This document shows positions 42,231 to 52,939 of a DNA stretch of 64,000 bases, in pieces. Numbering within the stretch: the stretch's first letter is position 1; each line of letters opens with the position of its first letter. The translations under genes were made by a program, and so were the position numbers. Under the pieces are notes generated by a model. The model saw only the letters and a program-made list of their open reading frames with translations, was not told the origin of the DNA and made no database searches. This stretch comes from Gentiana macrophylla (lineage: Eukaryota; Streptophyta; Magnoliopsida; Gentianales; Gentianaceae): the NCBI GenBank assembly GCA_026214975.1, contig JAOBSW010000786.1, positions 1 through 64,000 on the forward strand, given 5' to 3'.

Positions 42231-43946
42231 TGTAGGATGTAATATCACCGGGTGGGTAATAGATCCACCCGATTATGCAGCGGAAACTACAAGATCTAGA
42301 TCCAACAACCAAAATACATAAATAAATAGATCTAAACCTACGAGAGGGTTTAGATTGTTTACCGGTTTATTATGAATAAACGTCTAGAACAATCCGAGAT
42401 CCAAGATCCAAGAATTGAGAAGCCACCGTCTTCCGGCGTGTATCTCCAAGCAACACCAAGTGGATGGTGATTTAAGCCGCTTGACCTCCTCGATATGCTA
42501 CCTTAGAAAAACCTGAAGTTTTTCTAAAACTCAAACCCAAGTACTTAGGCCGAAAATTCTAAGCCTAATACTTCTTCTAAGTCGAAAATCGTGTCATATA
42601 ATTTGGCTTGGGAGAACTCTCTTTATATAGGAGAGTAATCCTTGTCCTCCAAGGATTATTTAATTAATACAAAATCAATCAAATTAATCCTTTTCCTTAA
42701 AAAGATAAATCTAGAATATTCCCAAATTAATAAGGATATACAAAAGATTTTCTTTTCCTTAAATTATTTAACACATAAATAATTTAATCACATGTCTTAT
42801 TATTTATCAAGAAAACTAATTTCCTAATAATTAATCAACATAAAATGCGCCCCACCCTAGAAAAAATAGGCCTACACGCATTTTTGACACATTGGGCCGA
42901 GTCCACGAAAAAAACTCTTTTCCATGTATTTAATTATCTAGTCCAACTAAACAATTAATCCACATATCAATTAAATAGTCCAATCCAACTATTTAATTAT
43001 AATTGAGGTGAAACGACGAGAAAACCTATATGCTATATTAGGAGCCACATCGGGGACCATGGACCCATATTCAGTAGCTACAATAAATTAAATAAAATTA
43101 TTCGTCAGACCGAACAATTAGATTCGGTCTATTAATTTCGGGATTACACCACCATAAACCCGAAACTGAATTCTGCCGAATATAGATAACTTACACTCAA
43201 CCATGAGTTGATAAGCGTCCACGGATATAATCATTACATATGGATAAATCCTCCATAGACTGTTCATTTCGAGTCAGGATATTTTGGAAAACCCTTCTTG
43301 AAACATATTATCCTTATTTACCCTTAACCCCCTAGTGATCAATTAGTTCACATACCGGACTAGTAGCTAATTAGTCTTACATGAACTCCCGGGATCGATC
43401 ATTTTCTTAGGGCTAACAAATAAGGGAACTGTCTGTATACTTCCCGAGGGAAGGAATGGATTCCATATCTGCGAAAGCACAGACCACTCACTCATTCCAG
43501 AATAGAGCCAACGAGAAGTGTTGGACCACATACTACGAAGTGATCCTTACTAACACATCAAACTCTACCCTAGTCTAAGCAGTTGTCTGTGATCACCTCA
43601 GAATTGAGATTAATCCATATATGATCATCTTGTGATTCGATAGGACTTCTCCATCACGGAATTATATCGAGAACTCAAATCAAATCGGTCCAGCCCTATA
43701 TGATTATCATCATATATAAATGCCCCACTAGGTACCCTATTACCGACAGTCCGGATAAGATTGTCACATCTCACTAACTCAATCCTCTTGTGTATAGCCA
43801 TACAATGAGTTATGTGATTACATAAACGAGGTACTTGGGGTTTTCGGTAGTGTCTTAATTATATGCACACATGCATATAATAAGATGAATTATTAATTCT
43901 GTCCTAAAACAATTATATAATTGTCTTTCGGGCACTACACCTAACA
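42231..43946 (-). repeat. LTR B (copia), flanked by both PPT and PBS
   Basis: 1716 bp, minus strand, TGTTAGGTGTAGTG ... ACATCCTACA. A PPT lies upstream (43947-43961) and a PBS downstream (42217-42228), so this single LTR is simultaneously a 3' LTR and a 5' LTR. It is homologous to LTR C, with the 43,000-43,370 part strongly similar to 62,290-62,660, and less similar to LTR A. It contains a TATA box at 42622-42629. Confidence 0.92.
42616..42636 (-). promoter_or_regulatory. TATA box framed by inverted repeat in LTR B
   Basis: ACTCTC (42616-42621) and GAGAGT (42631-42636) flank TTTATATAG, which is the TATATAAA box on the minus strand. Same layout as in LTRs A and C. Confidence 0.65.
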
Positions 43947-43961
43947 ATCTCCCACTTGCAC
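43947..43961 (-). promoter_or_regulatory. Polypurine tract upstream of LTR B
   Basis: Minus-strand TGCAAGTGGGAGATT directly before the LTR start. A similar CAAGTGGGAGAATG tract lies slightly upstream, near 44020-44035. Confidence 0.85.
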
Positions 43962-44800
43962 AAAAGGCTAGTGTATTAATTGTTTTAGAGCACACCCTTT
44001 ATATCTATATCTACTACATTCTCCCACTTGCTCAAAACAAGCGAGACGTATCCCTCTAATCTGTACCCTCCTAACGCATCTTAATAATTCATCCTTCCAA
44101 GCACGACCGGAGTGTGCCGCCGCAGGGAAGGTCAGTGACCCGGCGCGTACTTAAAATCTGAATACCATGTGACTTGGTACACTGATCAGGTAGGTTGGCG
44201 TTTTGAGTCAATCTTTGGGATTGAAACGTCTCCTTTCCATCTAATCCGGTGGTACGATTTCAATATACCTTTGATTCAACACTGAGGACAAAATCGACTT
44301 AATGATCATCCATAATCTTACCTAAAGTCATAATCAGTGTCATCACTTATATTCTAGTTTGCACCTGAATATACCACCATATTATTTCTCATTCTCCCGA
44401 AGAGACTTGAGGATTCACCAAACATCCCATTTAGTATTCATCCGCAGGTTTAGATAACCATTCCTGAGAGGTAGGGTAGACTACATCGTTGAATGTTGCA
44501 TAAATGCAAGGATATCTTAACCAGGTGAATGGATGGGATTGCCAATGATCAATTCTCGAGAATTTGAGCAAATCAAATCCTTTAGAATGAATCCCGATGG
44601 CATGTCAGACTCTGAATTCTGATAACACACCCATGTTGTTTCCAACTGTTTCAGTGTCACCATTCACTAACACTAATCTACATACTACTTTACTAAAATT
44701 GTTGCCAAGTTTACAAAAGACTTATCAACATTCTGGTCAAGTCCACATATTAAAATATATGACTCTGAAATGACCTAGAGGTTTGCTTTAATCCCCAAAG
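43962..44800 (-). pseudogene. Ty1/copia reverse transcriptase-RNase H remnant
   Basis: The counterpart of 3151-3960 in the permuted copy. On the minus strand, GLKQTSRSFQSH at 44794-44759 matches the copia RT motif YGLKQ-SR-W. VNGDTETV followed by GNNMGVLS lies at about 44667-44620, so the YVDD box has been replaced here too. ILKSLRENEK at about 44416-44387 and YSGAN at 44371-44357 match the RT/RNase H linker. Stops and frame changes separate these pieces. Insertions absent from the left copy occur near 44100-44170, including CCCTGCGGCGG. The frame is dead. Confidence 0.75.
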
Positions 44801-47800
44801 GATATAAGCTATGGCAGGCATCCTGTCAAGGGTTCTTTCTGAATAAATTAAGATACTGTTAGTCTCGCAAAAAGGTCTTAGGGAATCACCCCTATTTTCT
44901 GCTTTGTAACGATTCCGTTATTTGTTCTTAGCTAAAACCCTTATGTTCAGAATGAATTCAGATTCTGTTGTTCGGCAAGGAAGTCTTAGGGAATCACCCC
45001 TATTTCCCGCTTTCTGACGAAATCAAGTAAGACTGAGTGGTAAGAGAGATCGCGGTCTGGTTAACTCTCTACCTTTTAAGGAATCACCCCTAAATTACTC
45101 AGCTTTGCGTTGAAGGTTGAACTTTCCTATTCATTCGACTCTTCTCCGTGTAGTTCCAATTACTCCTACTGGGCCTGAGATACTCAGGTGGTTCTACAAG
45201 AGTTTCAACAGAACTGGAGTATCAAACTCCATTTACAGAGTTATGGCTTTTAAACCAACCTCTGTGATCAGGAACCTATACCACCCACAAAGGACTATAG
45301 GTCATCAATCTACCATATAGACCATAAGGTCCTGCAATGGGTAATGGACAAACCATACTCGCACTACGTTAGGGGTGGATTGATATACTGATCTACTTTA
45401 GTAGTTTTTATTAGTGTTTTCACCAACTTCCGGTGTTGGATGTGGACTGAACAAATCAGTTAGTAACATCTGGAGTACAAATACTTCAAGATCTAAGGTT
45501 GTTATTTATAGACTCTATCAGACCGAGTTTGACAGTATAACCGTCATTCTCTGATTTTATGAGTTTTATAACCAACCTTTACTCAATGCATTAAGATAAT
45601 TCACGACCTGAACGTGTATGCAAAATTTACAGTCCTACATTCAAGCACTAGGTGCTAAATGCCTCTATTTATGGAAGTGGGGTGAACCGAATTCACTCCT
45701 TATCCCCTAATGCATAGGCATATTTTAGGTAGACTTCTCGGTTTTTTATTACAACGTAAACCGTTATTTTGCAACCAATATCTTAAATGAGTTCAGCAGC
45801 GTATCGTAGCACATCAATAACTTTATAAGGCAAATTTCCGGTGTATCCCTTAGTGAAAACATTTCACTGGGAGGCAGGCCGAGCATCAGTCCCGAAGACT
45901 ATGCAATAACCTATTTCTGAGTATGAAATACTCTATCTCTGGTGAAATCAGAGATTCCTCCAAATATTTTTGATAAACTTACCGGAGTTTTGAGTAGTTA
46001 TCAGACAATATGTCACCACACAGAAGCTCCCACTAGCTTGTATCTTTCATATGACCCCGAAGGTCGATATGAACAAGCTATGTAACTTCTTTAAATCTAT
46101 TACCCTTTCCCGATTGAAAGGAAACTTAGGCATTGTTCCTTTGAGACAGGGTTCCTTTGACTGGGAAGTAGGAATCACCTTAAGCTAGTCTTCAGATCTT
46201 GTCTTTATGGGACATACACTAATTAATAGAAAAAAGAATTTATCTAAATACGGAAACCATTTGCGTTTATATTGTTTAAGATGTGTTACATATACCTATT
46301 CAACATTTCTTAGTGGTTCTGACTTTATCAAACAAAAGTCTGAGTCTTGGGTTCGTGCTATGAATGTTATATTCATCGTCAATAAGCCAACAAATTATCC
46401 TATTGAAAATGAATACATTCGTTCCAACGAATCCAAAAACAGAAAATGAATTTTCTATGATACTCAAGAATTGAATCCGAGATTCATTTCCTTATATCAC
46501 TCCCACTAGTCTATCTGAAATAACTGCCTGTTGTCTATTTTATTTATCGTTTAATGCAAAGCTACTTGGTTCTTGCAAAGAACTTTAGCTTTGAGAAAAT
46601 TGCTAAGGATGCATTGGTCAGTGATCCGAAATCACTTTCCTTATCCTCTAATTTCCAATTAATTTTCTGGTTTAGCCTTAAAACTACTTAGTTTAGATGA
46701 CTAACACGTATAAACATTCTTTCCCATTCTCGACTTTCATTAGATGGAAACAGTCTTGAACTAGCAGTTCGTTTGAGTATACACTACTCTTGAACTGTGG
46801 GATGTTCAGTGTTACTTGCTTGGACTATCGATTTTTCTAATCGTCAAATCATAAGACCAAAGCTCCCACTAGTTTATCGGTTCCAAATACCGTCTAGCTA
46901 GCAACACTTTGTATTTATGATTTTTCAAAGATTAGAACATCACCTAGAACTAAGCTCCCACTAGTTTATCAGTTCCAAATACTGTCTAACTAGCAATGTT
47001 GTGTTCATGATGTTTCAAAGATTATAACATCTCTAGAACTAAGCTCCCACTAATTTATCAGTTCCAAATAATGTCTAACTAGCAACGCTTTATTCTTGTT
47101 TTTCCAATAAATGGAGAAACTCCTGTGCAGTCTATTACACATTTCTAATGATTTAGAAAAACAACAAATCATAAAACTAAGGCTCCCACTAGTTTATCGG
47201 TTCTAGCAACGCCTTATGCATATGATTTTCCAATTTTTCAATTTAGAAATTTGTTGTGTAATTACACTTTCAAAATTCACTAAATGAATTTGTCTGATAG
47301 TCCTATATCATCTTTTGTAAACTAAGTATGGTCGTCTCTCGTTCAACACGAGTGACATCCGTGACATACCTATACTATGTCACTTAAGTTTTTAAAGGCT
47401 CAAGGGAAAATCTCTTCCAAAAAATTAACTGCATTTGTTGATAATTACAACGTACTTGTTACTCTCCACATTTTTAATGAAGTCCTATTACTAATAGTTT
47501 AGTAGTCTAGAGATTTAGCTGTAAATAATATGACAGAAAATTAAATTCAAAAGTAAATTTTCACCACTAGATTTTTATTTTAGGAATAATAAACTTGTTT
47601 AAAGTCTATCCTACCATTCCAAGGATTTAATCTCACACCTCAGTGCCGCCGCAGGGTCAGTCAAAGTGGTGACGATTAAACTGAGACAATCTCTCTCAAT
47701 GATTAAGCTTTGAGAATCAAACATCTCATGGGAATCGGACATCCCGGGCCTTACTTTATTGATTACCTTCCTTTTCTAGCCTAGATATTTCGAAAATATC

Positions 47801-48069
47801 CATAAAGAGTGTGACCTACTATATCAGATCTCAAAGTACGCCCCGAGTATGCCTCCGTTAGGGTCGGTCAGTGACTTAACGAGTACCCGAAATCCTATCC
47901 TTTCAGAAACCAAGCCTTGAATTTTGATAGGGGTGAACACCACCCGCAGGGGGCCGGAATCAAAGCGGCTCGAGGCGTCACCCTTATCTCACGTGCTTGC
48001 ATCTATAATAGAGGCCGTGGGGTCGGCTGTCACCTTCCCCGCTCCCACTCAATATTTTGAAAATGTGGT
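44801..48069 (-). pseudogene. Decayed copia internal region (gag/protease/integrase part)
   Basis: Homologous, inverted, to 1-3150 of element F but without any conserved long frame. Domains are not resolvable by eye. A patch near 46280-46380 is clearly better conserved with its partner near 1540-1640 (about 85% by eye) than the surroundings. The plus-strand frames at 45117-45320, 46207-46449 and 47924-48247 are antisense shadows. A local tandem expansion lies at 46862-47210. Confidence 0.6.
46862..47210 (-). repeat. Local tandem repeat of about 90 bp in copia internal region
   Basis: GCTCCCACTAGTTTATC occurs at 46862 and 46954, with variants at 47043 (CTAATTTATC) and 47182. Each is followed by a GGTTCCAAATA-like and then a CTAGCAAC-like motif (shortened in the last unit). 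Spacings are 92, 89 and 139 bp. Element F has a single equivalent near 1000-1040, so the expansion arose in this lineage. Confidence 0.8.
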
Positions 48070-48528
48070 GGGTTTACTAATTACGGTTTCAGTCTTGACA
48101 ATAAGAAACAGTAAATCAAAGTACTCCGAACATGGTCGGTTATGTAGGCAAGTCTACGCCGTCTTATTCATTGGAACATATGTGACAGTTCAGGCTAATC
48201 CGGAAAGAGAAGCCCTGTTTAGCCCGAAGGCTTATCGGCTATGCTAAGTCTTGTCAAACCATTGTAACGTACATCACACGTGGAAGGGGAGTCGATTAAG
48301 CCGGAGCTCGTTGATCGCCCAACCATGGTTAGACCATTTTTGAACCCGTGTACAATGATTTTGCGATTTCTAAATTATCAACCAAAGCGTAATCTCGTTT
48401 CTGTTTAAGGTAGGTTCACCGAAAACTCAACCATTTATCTAAGTGGGATTCACCGAGAATCCATCACTAAAATCGTAACAATTGACAAAACCCGGATCCT
48501 CGGTTTTAATAATTAGTTACTTAATTAA
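48070..48528 (-). repeat. Terminal segment S2 of the permuted copia copy
   Basis: 459 bp, about 95% identical to 40778-41234 and in the same orientation. It continues uninterrupted into the copia internal region at lower coordinates. At 48529 it gives way to satellite-like and filler sequence. Confidence 0.85.
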
Positions 48529-48566
48529 GTAACTCTACTATACAGTTTTAATAATTGACAAAACCC
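48529..48566. other. Composite junction between copia S2 and the satellite
   Basis: A short satellite piece (TAACTCTACTATACAG, 48530-48545) is followed by two scraps of S2 in swapped order: GTTTTAATAATT (48545-48556, original 48503-48514) and AATTGACAAAACCC (48553-48566, original 48480-48493). The scraps overlap at AATT. The true satellite then resumes. This looks like templated filler at a repaired break. Confidence 0.7.
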
Positions 48567-51500
48567 CCGTTTTGAGTAAACTCTACTATACAGTTATATA
48601 CAAAAAGTTGTAAACCCCCGTTTTGAGTAACTCTAATACAATAATATACAATAAGTTGTAAACCCCCGTATTGAGTAAACTCTACGCTACAATTATTTAC
48701 AACAAGTTGTAAACCAACATTTTGTGTAAACTCTACTATAATTATATACAAAAAGTTGTAAAGCCCCATTTTAGTAAACTCTAATACAATAATAAACAAA
48801 AAGTTGTAAACCCGTGTTTTGAGTAAACTCTATTTTACAATTATATACAAAAAGTTTTAACCCCCATTTTGAGTAAACTCTACTATACAATTATATACAA
48901 ATAGTTGTACACCCTCGTTTTGAGTAAACTCTACTATACCATTATATACAAAAAGTTGTAAACCTCCGTTTTGAGTGAACTCGACTCTAATTATATACAA
49001 AAAGTTGTAAACCCATTTTGAGTACAATAATATACCAAAAGTTGTATACCCCTATTTTGAGTAAAATCTACTATACAATTATATACAAAAAGTTATAAAC
49101 CCTCATTTTATTGTACAAAAAGTTGTAAACCCCCGTTTTGAGTAAACTCTAATATAATTATATACAAAAAGGTGTAAACCTCGTTTTGTGTGAACTCTAC
49201 TATAATTATATACAAAAAGTTGTTATCCCCCGTTTTGAGTAAACTCTAATACAATAATATAAAAAAGTTGTAAACCCCCGTTTTGAGTAAACTCTACTAT
49301 ACAATTATTTATAAAAAGTTGTAAACACCCGTTTTGAGGAAACTCTACTATACAATTATATACAAAAAGTTGTAAACCTCCATTTTGAGTGAACTCTACT
49401 ATACAATTATATACAAAAAGTTGTAAACCTCCGTTTTGAGTGAACTCTATTACAATAATATTCAAAATGTTGTAAACTCCCGTTTTGAGTAAACTCTACT
49501 ATACAATTATTTATAAAAAGTTGTAAACCCCCGTTTTGAGGAAACTCTACTATACAATTATTTACAAAAAGTTGTAAACCACAATTTTGAGTGAACTCTA
49601 CTATATAATTATATAAGAAAGGTTGTAAACCCCCGTTTTGAGTGAACTCTAATACAATAATATACAAAAATTTGTAAACCCCCGTTTTGAGTGAACTCTA
49701 ATACAATAATATACAAAAAGTTGTAAACCCCCGTTTTGAGTAAACTCTACTATACAATTATTTATAAAAAGTTGTAAACCCCCGTTTTGAGGAAACTCTA
49801 CTATACAATTATATATAAAATATTGTAAACCTCCATTTTGAGTGAACTCTACTATACAATTATATACAAAAAGTTGTAAACCCCAGTTTTGAGTGAACTC
49901 TAATACAATAATATACAAAAAGTTGTAAACCCCCATTTTGAGTGAACTCTAATACAATAAGATACAAAAAGTTGTAAACCCCCGTTTTGAGTATACTCTA
50001 ATACAATAATATACAATAAGTTGTAAACCCCTGTTTTGAGTAAACTCTACTCTACAATTATTTACAACATGTTGTAAACCACCATTTTGAGTAAACTCTA
50101 CTATAATTATATACAAAAAGTTGTAAAGCCCCATTTTTAGTAAAATCTAATACAATAATAAACAAAGATTTGTAAACCCCCGTTTTGAGTAAACTGTATT
50201 TTACATTTAAATACAAAAAGTTGTAAACCCCCATTTTGAGTAAACTCTACTATACAATTATATACAAAAAGTTGTAAACCCTCGTTTTGAGTAAACTCTA
50301 CTATACCATTATATACAAAAAGTTCTAAACCTCAGTTTTGAGTGAACTCTACTCTAATTATATACAAAAACTTGTAAACCCCCGTTTTGAGTACCATAAT
50401 ATACAAAAAGTTGTACAATTATATACAAAAAGTAATAAACCCCCATTTTATTGTACAAAAAGTTATAAACCCCCGTTTTGAGTAAACACTACAACAATTA
50501 TATACAAAAAGGTGTAAACCTCCGTTTTGTGTGAACTCTACTATAATTATATACAAAAAGTTGTTAACCCTCGTTTTGAGTAAACTCTAATACAATAATA
50601 TAAAAAAGGTGTAAACCCCCGTTTTGAGTAAACTCTACTATACAATTATTTATAAAAAGTTGTAAACCTCCGCTTTGAGGAAACTCTACTATACAATTAT
50701 ATACAAAAAGTTGTAAACCTCCATTTTGAGTGAACTCTATTATACAATTATATACAAAAAGTTGTAAACCCCCGTTTTGAGTGAACTCTAATACAATAAT
50801 ATACAAAAAGTTGTAAACCCCCGTTTTGAGTAAACTCTACTATACAATTATTTATAAAAAGTTGTATACCCCCGTTTTGAGGAAACTCTACTATACAATT
50901 ATATACAAAAAGTTGTAAACCATAATTTTGAGTGAACTCTACTATACAATTATATAAAAAAAAGTTGTAAACCCCCGTTTTGAGTGAACACTAATACAAT
51001 AATATACAAAAGTCGTAAACCCCCGTTTTGAGTGAACTTTAATACAATAATATACAAAAAGTTGTAAACCCCCATTTTGAGTAAACTCTAATACAATAAT
51101 ATATAAAAAGTTGTAAACCCCCGTTTTGAGTAAACTCTACTATACAATTATTTATAAAAAGTTGTAAACCCCCGTTTTGAGGAAACTCTACTATACAATT
51201 TTATATAAAAAGTTGTTAACCTCCATTTTGAGTGAACCCTACTATACAATTATATACAAAAAGTTGTAAACCTCCGTTTTGAGTGAACTCTAATACAATA
51301 ATATATAAAAAGTTGTAAACCCCCGTTTTGAGTGAACTCTAATACAATAATATACAAAAAGTTGTAAACCCCGTTTTGAGTAAACTCTACTATACAATTA
51401 TATACAAAAAGTTGTAAACCCCCGTTTTGAGTAAACTCTACTATACAATTATATACAAAAAGGTTTAAACCTCCGTTTTGAGTGAACTCTACTATATTTA

Positions 51501-52939
51501 TATACGAAAAGTTGTTTACCCCCATTTTCAGTAAACTCTAATACAACAGTATACAAAAAGTTGTAATCCCCCGTTTTGAGTAAACTCTACTATACAATTA
51601 TTTAAAAAAAGTTGTAAACCCATATTTTGAGGAAACTCTACTATACAATTATATACATAAAGTTGAAAACCTCCGTTTTGAGTGAACTCTACTACAAAGA
51701 GTTTTAAACCCCCGTTTTGAGTAAACACTACTATAATTATATACAAAAAGTTGTAAACCTACTTTTTGAGTGAACTCTACTATAATTATATACAAAAAGT
51801 TGTAAACCCCTGTTTTGCGTGAACTCTAATACAATAATATACAAAAAGTTGTAAACCCCCTTTTGAGTAAACTCTACTTTACAATTATATACAAAACGTT
51901 GTAAACCCTGTTTTATTATACCAAAAGTTGTAAACCTCCATTTGAGTAAACTCTACTATACAATTATATACAAAAAGTTATAAACCCCCATTTTGAGTTA
52001 ACTCTAATACAATAATATACAAAAAGTTGTATACCTTCATTTTGAGTAAACTCTACTATACAATTATTAACAAAAAGTTGTAAACCCACATTTTCAGTAA
52101 ACTCTACTAAAATTATGTACAAAAACTTGTATACCCCCATTTTTAGTAAACTCTAATACAATAATATACAAAAAGTTGTAAACCACCGTTTTAAGTAAAC
52201 TCTAATATACAATTATATACAATAAGTAGTAAACCCCATTTTGAGTAAACTCACTATACAATTATATACAAAAAGTTGTAAACCCCTATTTTGAGTAAAA
52301 TCTACAATACAATTATATTCAAAAAGTTGTAAACCCCCGTTTTGAGTAAACTCTAATACAATAATATACAAAAAGTTGTAAACCCCTGTTTTGAGTGAAC
52401 TCTACTATAAAATTATATACAAAAAGCCTTAAACCTCCGTTTTGAGTGAACTCTACTATAATTATATACAAAAAGTTGTAAACCTCCGTTGTGAGTGAAC
52501 TCTACTATAATTATATACAAAATGTTTTAAACCCCCATTTTGAGTAAACTCTAATACAATAATATACAAAAAGATGTAAACCCCCATTTTGAGTAAACTC
52601 TACTATACAATTATATACAAATAGTTGTAAACCCCCATTTTGAGTAAACTATATACAAAAAGTTGTAAACCACCGTTTTGAGTGAACTCTACTATAATTA
52701 TATACAAAAAGTTGTAAACCCCCATTTTGAGTGAACTCTAATACAATAATATACAAAAAGTTGTAAACCCCCGTTTTGAGTTAACTCTACTATACAATTA
52801 TATACAAAAACTTGTAAACCCCCGTTTTGAGTAAACTCTACTATACAATTATATACAAAAAGGTCTAAACCCCTGTTTTGAGTAAACTCTACTATAATTA
52901 TCTACAAAAAGTTGTAAACCTCCGTTTTGAGTGAACTCT

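Larger units (their letters stand above)
40778..48566 (-). mobile_element. Circularly permuted, terminally redundant copia element
   Basis: Read on the minus strand, the order is: internal segment S2, rest of internal region, polypurine tract, LTR B, primer-binding site, leader, internal segment S1. S1 (40778-41234) and S2 (48070-48528) are about 95% identical, so the piece starts and ends at the same internal position with a single LTR in the middle. The distance from S1 start to S2 start is 7292 bp, which would be the size of a one-LTR circle. The satellite resumes in phase after it: AAGTTAT before, AAACCCCCG after. Alternatives are a tandem pair of elements trimmed at both ends, or an assembly join. 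Confidence 0.75.

Noticed and set aside
45117..45320. A 67-codon plus-strand frame
   Set aside because: It is antisense to decayed copia sequence and has no domain or supporting context.
47924..48247. A 107-codon plus-strand frame
   Set aside because: It is antisense to the copia internal region and overlaps S2. The homologous stretches in S1 and element F do not keep it open.
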